Shown piece after piece: positions 53,920 to 62,714 of a stretch of 64,000 nt of DNA. Under the pieces are notes generated by a model. That model ran no database searches. It was not told the DNA's origin and saw only the letters and a list, made by a program, of their open reading frames with translations. Position numbers and translations under genes: made by a program. The stretch's first letter is position 1; the number at the start of each line of letters is the position of its first letter. Location: NCBI GenBank assembly GCA_049509915.1, contig JBEKZL010000017.1, positions 1 through 64,000 of the forward strand. Reading direction: 5' to 3'. The DNA is from JBEKYD01 sp049509915. Its GTDB lineage: Bacteria > Acidobacteriota > Terriglobia > Bryobacterales > Bryobacteraceae.

Positions 53920-55088
53920 TGCAACACGATCTCCGCGTCGGCCGGCATGTTACTCTTCAGCTCGTGCGCCGGATTGTCCACTTCGATCTTGATGCGGTAC
54001 ACCAGTTTCACCCGCTCCTGCTCGGTCTGAATCTGTTTCGGAGTGAATTCGGCCTCCGACGCAATGAACGTCACCTTCCCCCAGTAGACTTTTCCTGGAT
54101 ACGAATCCGTGCTGACGCGCGCTTTCGATCCCAGTTTGACTTTGCCCAGATCGGTTTCGTTGATGTAGCCGCGCAGCCACGGATGGTCGATGTCGCCCAC
54201 CGTCACCACGCTGGTTCCCGGCGCCAGAATTTCGCCCACGTCGGCCGATTTCACCAGCACCACCCCGTCCACCGGCGAAGCTTCGATAGTGTCGGAAAGC
54301 TGCGAATCGATCAGCGCCAGGTTAGCCTTGGCGCGTTCGATTTCGGCCCGCCGGGTGGCCATGTCCTGCTCCCGCCGCCGAGTTTCCAATTGATTGGCCT
54401 CGGCCACTTTCAGCGCCGCGCGGGCGCTCGCCACCTGGCCTTGCTGGGCGCGAATCACTTCGTCGCGCTGCCCGGCCAGCACCAGCGACTGCCGCTCCTT
54501 GGCCGATTTCAGCGCCGCCACGGCGCTCTCCCACCGGTTGCGGTATTGATCGAACTGCGCCGTCGAAATGTCGTCGTCTTTGTAGAGTACCTGGGCGCGC
54601 TCCCAATCGCGCTTCGACCGGTCCACTTCCGATTGCGCCGAATCCACCGCCGCCTGCGCGTCCAGCTTTTCCTGCGGCCGCGCCCCGTTGTGAAGCTCCG
54701 CCAGGCGCGCCTCCATCGATTCCAGGTTGGCGCGGCGCTCGTCGATATCTGCCGCCACTGTCTGCTTCTCGTATTCGTGCGAAGTCACCGCCTGCGCCAG
54801 TTGCGTCTCGGCCGACGTAAGCGCCGCCGCTTGCGCTTCCCGCTGCGCCACCAGTTGATCCCGATCCAGACGCGCCAGCACTTCGCCTTTCTTCACCGTG
54901 TCGCCTTCGTCCACGTCACGCTCGATCAGCCGTCCGGCGGTCTTGAAAGCGATATTCACCTCGGTCAGCTCAATGTTCCCCGAGACCACGATGCGGTTGT
55001 CCGGCCGCCTGGTCATGCCGCGGTACGCGTACACCGCCGCTCCCGCTGCCAGTAAAATAATCAGGATTATCGGAATTCGTTTTTTCAT
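53916..55088 (-). CDS. HlyD/EmrA-type periplasmic membrane-fusion protein
   Basis: 390 residues. An N-terminal anchor (IPIILIILLAAGAAVYAYRG) is followed by a biotinyl-lipoyl-like half motif (GRLIERDVDEGDTVKKGEVL ARLD), a long coiled-coil hairpin (about 75-230) and the second lipoyl half (ASPVDGVVLVKSADVGEILA). A beta-barrel domain ends the chain. This is the YbhG/HlyD adaptor joining the ABC transporter to TolC. The stop overlaps the first ATPase gene by ATGA. Confidence 0.94.
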   Translation of the reverse strand: MKKRIPIILIILLAAGAAVYAYRGMTRRPDNRIVVSGNIELTEVNIAFKTAGRLIERDVDEGDTVKKGEVLARLDRDQLVAQREAQAAALTSAETQLAQAVTSHEYEKQTVAADIDERRANLESMEARLAELHNGARPQEKLDAQAAVDSAQSEVDRSKRDWERAQVLYKDDDISTAQFDQYRNRWESAVAALKSAKERQSLVLAGQRDEVIRAQQGQVASARAALKVAEANQLETRRREQDMATRRAEIERAKANLALIDSQLSDTIEASPVDGVVLVKSADVGEILAPGTSVVTVGDIDHPWLRGYINETDLGKVKLGSKARVSTDSYPGKVYWGKVTFIASEAEFTPKQIQTEQERVKLVYRIKIEVDNPAHELKSNMPADAEIVLQ

Positions 55089-55641
55089 GCTTTAGCCTTT
55101 TCCGCCTGGTAAGACAACCCTTCAGATCCTCTTGCCGCCTCGTGGCGCGGGCCTCTGGCCTGCAGCGTCGGCTTTCGAGCCGACGTGGTTCTTTGTCGCC
55201 GCCGGGCTCTTTCCCGTGGGGCAGACCATCGTTTTTTGTGGTCTGTCGTCTCGGGGCCTGCGGCCCTCGCAAGCTCATGAAAATTGTGGAGCGGACCCTC
55301 GGTCTGCCACGCCGGGACTCGTCCCGGCGCGTTTTTCGACCCTGCCACCGTCTCGATGGTTTTGTCCCACGACACTGGCGGTCTATCGACTTCGCTTTTT
55401 ACGGGCCCGATACTCAAATCAGGAGCGCCGGCTGGCGGTAGAGCCGTTCCGCCTCTCCCCTCCGGACCCGTGGCAGCGTCCATACTCGTGCCACTCGCTG
55501 GCGCTTTGTACGCTGTCACCTGGACTCTTTCGCGATGCCGAAAAACGACGATGGGTGGGCAGGCCCGATCGCCGGGTTCCGCGCAGACCACGAAAAGCGA
55601 TGGTCCGCCCCACGGGTGTTGGACAGCCGCCGTAATCCCCC
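55089..55641. repeat. Repeat-rich 553-bp spacer in the exporter operon
   Basis: No gene is visible. It contains an inverted repeat pair: ggggcagaccatcgttttttg with tggtctgtc (55217-55247) and its inverted relative at 55583-55612. Both ends carry variants of the gtggggcag/gtggagcgg palindrome (also 55287-55310). It separates the HlyD gene from the TolC gene and may decouple their expression. Confidence 0.65.
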
Positions 55642-57039
55642 TCACTGCACCAGACTCCGCACCCGGCCCATGGATTGCGCCAGGTCGATCCGCGCCAGGT
55701 TGTAGTTATACAGCGCGCCCGTCTGGTTGTCCCGCGCCCGCTCCAGCCGCGTCTGCGCGTCGGTCACTTCAATGCTGTTGGTGACACCCGCCGCATAGCG
55801 GCGCCGCGCCTGTGCCAGCTCGTTTTCGGAAAGCTCCAGACCCTCCCGGGCGACTTTCACTTCGTCGTCGGCCGACCCCAGCTCATCTAGCGCCAGCCGC
55901 ACATCCAGCTCGATCTGTTCTTTCAGATCGTTGCTGCGCGCCTGTTCGGCGCGAAGCTGGGACGCCGATTCGGCCCGCCGCGCGTCCCGCCGCCCGCCAT
56001 CGAAAATTGGCACCCGTACCGAAATTCCCACCGTGCGGGTGGGCAATGAGTTGTCGAAGCCCGTCCCGCTGGTGCCGTAATCGCCGAACGCCGCAACCGA
56101 CGGCAGCCGCTCCATCCTGGTGGCGCTGGCCGAAAGCCGCGCGTTGGCTTCCCGCTCCCGCTGCGCCTCGTAATCCGGCCGCTGCTTCAGCGCCGCCCCG
56201 CGTGCCTGCTCCAGCGTCACCGCGTCCACCGGAAGATACTGCAGTTTGTCGGTCAGTTGAAGGGCTGCGTCCAGCCGCAGGTTCATGGCCCGCAGCAGCC
56301 GCAAGTAGGCCGCCCGCCGCGCATTGCGCGCTTCCAGCAGCCGCTGCCGGTCGTTGGCAAGCTGCACCCGCGCGCGCGTAATTTCAATGCCCGTCCCGGT
56401 TCCCGCTTGCTTCTCGTTGCCCGCCTGCGTCAGCAGAGCTTCGGAAAGTGCCACATTGGCTTCGGCCGATTCCAGGTCGGCGTCGGCCTTGATCCCCGCC
56501 AGATAAGCCTTCGCCACTTGCGCCGCCACCTGCTCGCCGGTGCTCGCCAGATCCGACCGTGCCGCTTCCGTCGTTCGCTTGGAAGCCTGAAAGCGGCGAA
56601 TCGAGCTGAAGTCAAACACGGTTTGGGTGGCGCTCACCCGCGCGTCCATCGTCGTGAACGGACCCACAAAAGCCGGAAACGCGAAGCCGGGGATCGGGAT
56701 GGCGCTAAAGATCCGGCTTGAGAGACCCTGAGCCGCCAGGTCCTCGGTCCGGCTCTCGGTCGAGAACGCCCCCTCCACGTCGGGCAGCAGTGCCGCCCGC
56801 GCTTCCTCGGCGCGGTCGCGTGCCTGCGCCAGCGATTCGCCCGCCAACTCGATTGCCGTGTTCCCTTCCCGTGACAGCGCGATATCCACCGCCCGCTTCA
56901 GGCTCAGGGGCAGCGGTCCCCCCTCCGCCTGCCGCTCGGCTTGCCGGTCCGCGGCGGAAACCTTCGCGCCGGATACCTCCTGTTGACCCGCCGCTGCCGC
57001 CACCCCAACCGCCATCAGGCAGATCCATCGCATCGTCAT
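55642..57039 (-). CDS. TolC-family outer-membrane efflux protein
   Basis: 465 residues from MTMRWICLMAVGVAAAAGQQ, a signal peptide, behind GGAGAAG. The chain is long and helical with the two internally repeated TolC units (SLAQARDRAEEARAALLPDV, then QLANDRQRLLEARNARRAAY). The late segment RVPIFDGGRRDARRAESASQ L is diagnostic of OEP family proteins. It should form the trimeric outer-membrane duct for the exporter. It starts 1 nt after the TetR stop. Confidence 0.93.
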   Translation of the reverse strand: MTMRWICLMAVGVAAAAGQQEVSGAKVSAADRQAERQAEGGPLPLSLKRAVDIALSREGNTAIELAGESLAQARDRAEEARAALLPDVEGAFSTESRTEDLAAQGLSSRIFSAIPIPGFAFPAFVGPFTTMDARVSATQTVFDFSSIRRFQASKRTTEAARSDLASTGEQVAAQVAKAYLAGIKADADLESAEANVALSEALLTQAGNEKQAGTGTGIEITRARVQLANDRQRLLEARNARRAAYLRLLRAMNLRLDAALQLTDKLQYLPVDAVTLEQARGAALKQRPDYEAQREREANARLSASATRMERLPSVAAFGDYGTSGTGFDNSLPTRTVGISVRVPIFDGGRRDARRAESASQLRAEQARSNDLKEQIELDVRLALDELGSADDEVKVAREGLELSENELAQARRRYAAGVTNSIEVTDAQTRLERARDNQTGALYNYNLARIDLAQSMGRVRSLVQ

Positions 57040-57040
57040 A

Positions 57041-57679
57041 TTACTTCTCCCCACTCGCCACGCCTTGTCGCTCCCGCCCGGATGGCGCCCGAAAACCCGC
57101 CGCCAAAAAGGTCACCAACTCCTTCACCATCTCCTCGGAGTCCAATGTCCGCTGCCCTTGCCCGTGCCAGTCTTCTGGCCCACGGCATAAGCAATGCGCC
57201 ATCGCGCCAATCGTGATTTGGATTCGCCACGATATTTCCGACTCCGACAGCCCCGGCAACTCCCGCCGCAACAAACCGAAGAATCGCCGCCCCACTTCGG
57301 CAAAGTGCCGGCGCGCCACTTCCGGCATCAACCCTTCGCCGATCAACCGCCCCATCATGCGGGGAAATTCGCCGTTTTGCGAAACCATCAGAATCGCTGG
57401 TGCCAGAAACGCTTCCAAAATCTCTTCTATTGCCCCCGGTTGGCCGGGCGCGCGGGCTTCCACCCGTGCCAGCAGTTCCAGGCGCTGCTCGTTCACCGGC
57501 CGCACTTTCTCCCCGATTACCGCGTCCAGCAGTTCCTCTTTGGAGCCGAAATGGTAATGGATGGCGGCCAGGTTGACCTGCGCTTCGGCGATGATGTGAC
57601 GCAGCGACGTGCCGCCGTAGCCTTGCGCGGCAAATACCCGTACCGCCGTATCCATGATCTTCTGCTTGGTGTCAATCAC
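57041..57679 (-). CDS. TetR-family repressor of the exporter operon
   Basis: 212 residues from GTG 57679, chosen because a promoter at 57701-57728 places earlier codons upstream of transcription. The DNA-binding helix-turn-helix is GGTSLRHIIAEAQVNLAAIH YHFGSKEELLDAV. The C-terminal ligand domain includes a CerR-like segment (MGRLIGEGLMPEVARRHFAE). It is the first gene of the TolC-HlyD-ABC operon and most likely represses it, releasing on binding an exported compound. Confidence 0.92.
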   Translation of the reverse strand: MIDTKQKIMDTAVRVFAAQGYGGTSLRHIIAEAQVNLAAIHYHFGSKEELLDAVIGEKVRPVNEQRLELLARVEARAPGQPGAIEEILEAFLAPAILMVSQNGEFPRMMGRLIGEGLMPEVARRHFAEVGRRFFGLLRRELPGLSESEISWRIQITIGAMAHCLCRGPEDWHGQGQRTLDSEEMVKELVTFLAAGFRAPSGRERQGVASGEK

Positions 57680-57700
57680 AGGATTCAATCGTCCGATTAA

Positions 57701-57728
57701 ATTATACGCTTTAGCCGGCTGCAATCAA
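57701..57728 (-). promoter_or_regulatory. Promoter of the TetR-efflux operon
   Basis: Minus strand: TTGATT (57723-57728), 16-bp spacer, perfect TATAAT (57701-57706). Transcription is expected near 57694, about 15 nt before the GTG. The TetR operator probably overlaps this region. Confidence 0.75.
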
Positions 57729-57820
57729 GTTTTCTTTTGGCCATCCGATTGCTCTGATAACCCCCATAGCGAAGCTGACACCAGCGGACTGTTTGTCCGG
57801 TTGGAGGAGGAGAGGGAATT

Positions 57821-58021
57821 ATGACCGAACGAATTGCTAATCTCTGGTGCCGCGTAGCCCACACCAAGGCTATGTGGCCGATGCATGGAAAATATATTTG
57901 TCCCCAATGCTTGCGGCAGCACCCGGTGTTCTGGGACGGAATCGACGAGCCCGCACCGGTTGCGGCCGTTAACACGGCAACCGAATATCGCGTGTCCACC
58001 GCCGTTACCGTCACCCATTGA
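57821..58021 (+). CDS. Small zinc-ribbon-like protein
   Basis: 66 residues behind a strong ribosome site (ggaggaggagaggg). CxxC at residues 27-30 (YICPQC) together with Cys 10 and nearby His (AHTKAMWPMHGKY) could bind one zinc. The rest is unstructured. I recall similar small proteins with W-P-x-H-G-x-Y-x-C-x-x-C in Acidobacteria, but no function is known. Confidence 0.65.
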   Translation: MTERIANLWCRVAHTKAMWPMHGKYICPQCLRQHPVFWDGIDEPAPVAAVNTATEYRVSTAVTVTH

Positions 58022-58124
58022 CAGCCTGTCCACTTTGTGGACCTCTGCGCCGGTAGCCGTAACTGCGCCGCGGCCGCGATGGAGTTCCTGGCGCGGGTTG
58101 GTACGATAAGGATTCCGTACCAAT

Positions 58125-60566
58125 ATGCCCGAAAAGCCCTACGACCATCGTGCCATCGAGCTGAAGTGGCACGCCCTTTGGCGGGACGCCGATTTTTACC
58201 AGGCGGAAGAGAATTCCTCCAAGCCTAAGTTTTACGTGCTCGAAATGCTCCCGTACCCCAGCGGGACGCTCCACATCGGCCACATCCGCAACTACGCTAT
58301 CGGCGATGCCCTCGCCCGTTACAAGTGGATGAGAGGCTTCAACGTCCTCCATCCCATGGGCTGGGATGCCTTCGGCCTGCCCGCTGAAAACGCCGCCATT
58401 GCCAACCGGCGGGCACCCCGCGAATGGACTCTGGCCAATATCGCGGCGATGAAGAAGACCCATCGCCGCTTTGCCTTCAGCTACGATTGGAATCGCGAAG
58501 TTACCACCTGCGACCCCGCTTATTACCGTTGGAATCAATGGTTCTTTCTGCGCATGTTGGAACGCGGCCTGGCATACCGCAAGAAAGCGCTGCTCAACTG
58601 GTGCCCCAAATGCAACACCGTTCTGGCCAATGAGCAGGTGGTGGAAGGCTGCTGCTGGCGCCACGAAGATACCCCCGTCGAACAGCGCGCCCTCCAGCAG
58701 TGGTTCCTCAAAATCACCGCTTACGCCGACCAGTTGCTGGACGATATGGCCACCCTACAAAGCGGCTGGCCGGAGCGCGTCCTCACCATGCAGCGCAATT
58801 GGATCGGCCGCTCTGAGGGCGCCGAAATCGATTTCGCCCTCGCCGGCCCCTCCCCGCGGCCCATCCGCGTTTTCACCACCCGCGTGGATACCATCTACGG
58901 CGCCACCTGTGTCATTCTGGCCCCCGAGCACCCCCTGAACGACACTCTGCTGGATCCCGCCGGGCGTGCCCAAGCCAAGGCCATGGTCGACGCCCGCTCC
59001 GCCCGCGACCTCGGCGACGCCGAGAAAGTCGGCTTTTTCACCGGCCATTTCGCCGTCAACCCCTACAGCGGCGGCCAGCTACCAATCTGGGTTGGCAATT
59101 TTGTACTGATGGGTTACGGTACCGGCGCGATTATGGCCGTCCCCGCCCACGACGACCGCGATTTCGAATTCTGCCGCAAGTACGGCATTCCCGTCCGTCC
59201 CGTGATCCGCCCCGCCGATGGCGTCCTCGCCGAGGAGCCCGGTATGACCAGGGCGTTCCTCGACTACGGCATTGTTGAGAACTCCGGTCCCTGGTCCGGC
59301 CTCTCGAGCGAAGAGGCGCGCCCGCGAATGGCTGCCTTCGCCCGGGAAAAGGGCTTCGGCCATTCCGCCATCACCTTCCGCATCAAAGACTGGGGCATCT
59401 CCCGCCAGCGTTATTGGGGCACGCCCATCCCCGTGATCCACTGTCCCGCCTGCGGCGTGGTTGCCGTGCCCGACGACCAACTCCCCGTGCTGCTGCCCGA
59501 CCATGTCGATATCGCCGGCGCCGGCCGCTCGCCTCTCGAAACCGTTCCTGAGTTCGTCAACGTCGCTTGCCCAAAATGCGGCGGCGCGGCGCGGCGCGAA
59601 ACCGACACCATGGACACGTTCATCGATTCGTCCTGGTATTTCTACCGCTATTGCGACCCGCACAACGACCGCGCCCCCTTCGATTCCGCCAGGATCGCCT
59701 ACTGGTTCGAGATCGATCAGTACATCGGAGGCGTCGAACACGCCATTCTGCACCTGATCTACTCGCGCTTCTTCACCAAGGTGATGCGCGATCTCGGCCT
59801 GGTGAAAAACAGCGAGCCGGTCCAGCGCATGTTCACCCAGGGTATGGTGATCGCCGAAGGCACCAAAATGTCGAAGTCCAGGGGCAACGTGGTGGGAGCC
59901 GACGCCCTAGCCGATCAATTCGGCGCCGATACCGCCCGCATGTTCGTGCTCTTCGCCGCCCCTCCCGAAAAGGAACTCGACTGGCGCCAGGAAGGAGCCG
60001 AAGGCATCTACCGTTTCCTCGGCCGCGTCTACCGCTTCGTCACCCGCAACACTCCGCCCACCGGCAGCACCGGCGCCGCCGACCGCGACACCCTCCGCAA
60101 GCTCCACCAGACGCTTCAGAAAATCACCGAAGACTTCGAGACCCGCTGGCACTTCAACACGTGCATCGCCGCCATCATGGAGCTCATGAACCTGCTGACC
60201 GAGCGCGAAACCGCCATCTCGGCCGCCGCCATGCGCGAAGTGCTCGAAACCCTGGCCCTGATGCTGGCCCCGCTCGCGCCCTATCTGTCCCAGGAAATTT
60301 GGGAGGAATTAGGGAAACAAGGCCCGGTTTTCCGCCAGCCCTGGCCCGCCTATAATCCGGAACTCGCGCGCGAAGACGAAGCCGAGATCGTGGTCCAGGT
60401 GAACGGTAAAGTCCGTGGCCGCATCGCCGCTCCCTTCGGAGCCCCGGCCCAGGAACTCGAGCGCCGCGCCTTGGCCGACGAAAAGGTCCGCGCCGCCATC
60501 GCTGGAAAAACCGTGGTCAAAGTCGTCGCCGTGCCCGACAAACTGCTCAATATCGTGGCAAAGTAA
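58125..60566 (+). CDS. leuS: Leucyl-tRNA synthetase
   Basis: 813 residues, the bacterial length. It charges tRNA-Leu with leucine and edits wrong products. The HIGH motif is in PSGTLHIGHIRNY (about 45-57), the editing domain follows (WVGNFVLMGYGTGAIMAVPA with HDDRD), and KMSKS is at 581-585 (GTKMSKSRGNVVGAD). The C-terminal anticodon-binding helical domain is complete. Promoter-like TACGAT (58102-58107) lies 17 nt before the ATG. Confidence 0.97.
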   Translation: MPEKPYDHRAIELKWHALWRDADFYQAEENSSKPKFYVLEMLPYPSGTLHIGHIRNYAIGDALARYKWMRGFNVLHPMGWDAFGLPAENAAIANRRAPREWTLANIAAMKKTHRRFAFSYDWNREVTTCDPAYYRWNQWFFLRMLERGLAYRKKALLNWCPKCNTVLANEQVVEGCCWRHEDTPVEQRALQQWFLKITAYADQLLDDMATLQSGWPERVLTMQRNWIGRSEGAEIDFALAGPSPRPIRVFTTRVDTIYGATCVILAPEHPLNDTLLDPAGRAQAKAMVDARSARDLGDAEKVGFFTGHFAVNPYSGGQLPIWVGNFVLMGYGTGAIMAVPAHDDRDFEFCRKYGIPVRPVIRPADGVLAEEPGMTRAFLDYGIVENSGPWSGLSSEEARPRMAAFAREKGFGHSAITFRIKDWGISRQRYWGTPIPVIHCPACGVVAVPDDQLPVLLPDHVDIAGAGRSPLETVPEFVNVACPKCGGAARRETDTMDTFIDSSWYFYRYCDPHNDRAPFDSARIAYWFEIDQYIGGVEHAILHLIYSRFFTKVMRDLGLVKNSEPVQRMFTQGMVIAEGTKMSKSRGNVVGADALADQFGADTARMFVLFAAPPEKELDWRQEGAEGIYRFLGRVYRFVTRNTPPTGSTGAADRDTLRKLHQTLQKITEDFETRWHFNTCIAAIMELMNLLTERETAISAAAMREVLETLALMLAPLAPYLSQEIWEELGKQGPVFRQPWPAYNPELAREDEAEIVVQVNGKVRGRIAAPFGAPAQELERRALADEKVRAAIAGKTVVKVVAVPDKLLNIVAK

Positions 60567-60892
60567 TTGCGCCGTCTGCGACTTATGGTTTTTCACCGCT
60601 CCCAACCGTTGCGGCTGTCAGGGTGCCGCGTGTTTTCAATCCCTTACCGAGCCGCGACCCGCCAGGGAGCGGTTGCCCGAAACGGATTTCCCCCGATTCT
60701 GAATGGCACGGCTTCTAGACCGATTGGTCTGGTGCGTAATATAGCCGCCTCGTAATTCCTGTATAATCGGGTCACAAAATCTCAAATTTTTTTTAACCCG
60801 ATCCGTTTCATTCAACTGCAGCCAATTCGCCTTCCTCGCCGCACTCTTTTCCGGCGCTCGCCCGTTATCGTGTGACCGAAAGCTAAGAACTT
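60567..60892. promoter_or_regulatory. Intergenic region with a TATAAT box and long leader
   Basis: No gene. TATAAT at 60762-60767 is perfect, giving a leader of about 120 nt before the ATG at 60893, longer than elsewhere in the window. An eight-T run (60787-60794) lies in the leader. Regulation in the leader is possible but no riboswitch is recognised. Confidence 0.5.
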
Positions 60893-61480
60893 ATGACCGA
60901 TTCCGGACTCTCCCCGAAACAGATCGAGGTAATCGACGCCCTGTCAGCCGGCGCCAGCCTCTCCGATGCCGCCGACGTGGCCGCGGTCAACTGCGCCACC
61001 ATCGCCTACTGGCGCCGTAATTTTCCACGCTTTTGCACCGCTCTGGCCCACGCCCAGTACGACCGCGCCCTCCTGTCGCGCGAGAGCGCCTACGCCCTCT
61101 CCGACTTGGCCTTCGACACCCTCGGTAAGATCCTCATCGATCCCAAGGCTTCCCCCTCCGTCCGCCTCAGAGCCGCCATCTTCATCATCGAAAAGGCCGT
61201 TAACCCGGCCCCTCCCAAGCCCGATAAACCGACAACCTCCAACGACCCGCACAGCGCACCCATCCCCGAAGACGCCGCCGCCGAGCCCCAGGAGGACGAT
61301 TCCGAACCCAAAGCCCCCGCCGCCCAAAAATGCACCCCTATCACCAACGCACAAACCCGCGAAAAGATGCACAAAATTGCACAAATGCCATCGCCCGGCC
61401 GCCACGACCCGTGCTCCTCCGGCAGTTGCAGGAAATACAAAGGCTCTTACCTCTCCCAACCCTTCGCCGTCGCGGCGTGA
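60893..61480 (+). CDS. HTH protein with a SEC-C-like C-terminal tail
   Basis: 195 residues. The N-terminus (LSPKQIEVIDALSAGASLSD AADVAAVNCATIAYWRRNFP) resembles the helix-turn-helix of phage terminase small subunits and related DNA-binding domains. A helical segment (about 60-105) and a Pro/Ala/Glu-rich linker follow. The tail, PGRHDPCSSGSCRKYKGSYL, is close to the SEC-C zinc motif (G-R-N-D-P-C-P-C-G-S-G-K-K-Y-K), but the second Cys is Ser and the Cys/His end is missing, so zinc binding is doubtful. No function is known. Confidence 0.6.
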   Translation: MTDSGLSPKQIEVIDALSAGASLSDAADVAAVNCATIAYWRRNFPRFCTALAHAQYDRALLSRESAYALSDLAFDTLGKILIDPKASPSVRLRAAIFIIEKAVNPAPPKPDKPTTSNDPHSAPIPEDAAAEPQEDDSEPKAPAAQKCTPITNAQTREKMHKIAQMPSPGRHDPCSSGSCRKYKGSYLSQPFAVAA

Positions 61481-62039
61481 CACCTCTATGCTGAATGCGC
61501 TTCAAGCCGGATTGACGATACCGGTCAGCCGGCCGATCGCATTTCTCACAGAGGCTCTGGTGCCGTGGCGTGGCGCAGGCAGTCCTGCCTGCCGCTGCGG
61601 CAGTCATGCCGACGTTTGCCTTCGACACGGTGTCGCTGCCCGGAAGAAGTGTCGAGACGACTCTCCGAACTCCTGAATTTTGGCGCGGGTGGCGCATTGT
61701 TTGTGGGGCAGGCCCTCGGCCTGCGGCGGCCTCCCAGGCCGCCCGGCCGCGGCCAGGCAACTCCGGCAGGCGGGGGTCCGGGAAGGGGCTATTCGGAATC
61801 ACATTTGGATCATAAGGCGCGGCGGGCCGCCTGGGAGGCCACCGCAGGCCGAGGGCCTGCCCCACAAACTCCAGGACGCGGCTCAACCCAATTTCCAGGG
61901 CACCAGGAGTTCGGACTCTCGACACAGCAGGCACGAATGCCTGCGCCACGGCCGCTCGCAACCGTGAGACGTGCAGGCCAACACGGTAGACGAACAATTC
62001 CTGGGCCGTACAAAGTATGCAAGAATTGCGGGTGACCAT
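61481..62039. repeat. Nested inverted repeats upstream of modB
   Basis: No gene. Inner arms: gtttgtggggcaggccctcgg onwards (61691-61745) and the inverted copy ending ggcctgccccacaaac (61818-61870). Outer arms: gtggcgcaggcagtcctgcc (about 61567) and gcacgaatgcctgcgccac (61932-61950). The lead-in ctccgaactcctgaa (61662) matches 37634. Together they look like a composite of two repeat families inserted upstream of modB. Confidence 0.75.
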
Positions 62040-62714
62040 ATGGATTGGCAGGCCATCCTCCTCAGCCTGAGACTGGCCACGCTCACCACGGCGTTGTTGC
62101 TCGTGGCCGGCGCGCCGCTGGCTTACTGGCTGGCCTTTTCGCCGCGCCGCTGGAAATTCGCCGTGGAAGCCGTGGTGGCGCTGCCCCTGGTGCTGCCTCC
62201 CACTGTGTTGGGGTTTTATGTTCTCGTCGCCATCGGTCCGCATAGCCCCATCGGCGCGCTGTACCAAAAACTTTCGGGCGGTACGCTGCCGTTCTCGTTC
62301 GGCGGCCTGCTGGTGGGCTCGCTACTCTACAGCCTGCCGTTCACCGTGCAGCCCGTTGCCGCCGCTTTCGCCGGCGTTGACCGGCGTTTGATCGAAGCCG
62401 CGCGCTGCCTGGGCGCCTCGCCCTGGAAGATTTTTGCTCGCGTGGTGGCGCCTTTGTCCCGCGGCGGCATCGCCACCGGCGCCATCCTCACCTTCGCCCA
62501 CACCGTCGGCGAATTCGGGGTCGTCCTCATGGTGGGCGGAAATATCGCCGGCTCCACCCGCACCGTCTCGATTTCCATTTACGACCAGGTGGAGGCGCTC
62601 GATTACGCCGCCGCCTGGCACACCTCGCTGCTGCTGGCCGGGTTTTCCTTCGTGGTGCTCGTGCTGGCCTATTCGTTGGGGCGCCGCGGAGGCCCACTGT
62701 GGCCGGCGATCTGA
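62040..62714 (+). CDS. modB: Molybdate ABC transporter permease
   Basis: 224 residues from MDWQAILLSLRLATLTTALL; an earlier in-frame start would begin in repeat sequence. Five or six membrane segments are seen. The coupling-loop signature is EAARCLGASPWKIFARVVAP LSRGGIATGAILTFAHTVGE FG, typical of ModB/CysT-type permeases. It forms the channel for molybdate (or tungstate) uptake in the inner membrane. The end overlaps modC by 16 bp. No modA was seen in the window. Confidence 0.9.
   Translation: MDWQAILLSLRLATLTTALLLVAGAPLAYWLAFSPRRWKFAVEAVVALPLVLPPTVLGFYVLVAIGPHSPIGALYQKLSGGTLPFSFGGLLVGSLLYSLPFTVQPVAAAFAGVDRRLIEAARCLGASPWKIFARVVAPLSRGGIATGAILTFAHTVGEFGVVLMVGGNIAGSTRTVSISIYDQVEALDYAAAWHTSLLLAGFSFVVLVLAYSLGRRGGPLWPAI

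Noticed and set aside
60787..60794. Intrinsic terminator for leuS at the T-run
   Set aside because: No GC stem precedes the T-run and it lies downstream of a TATAAT box, inside the leader of the next gene.
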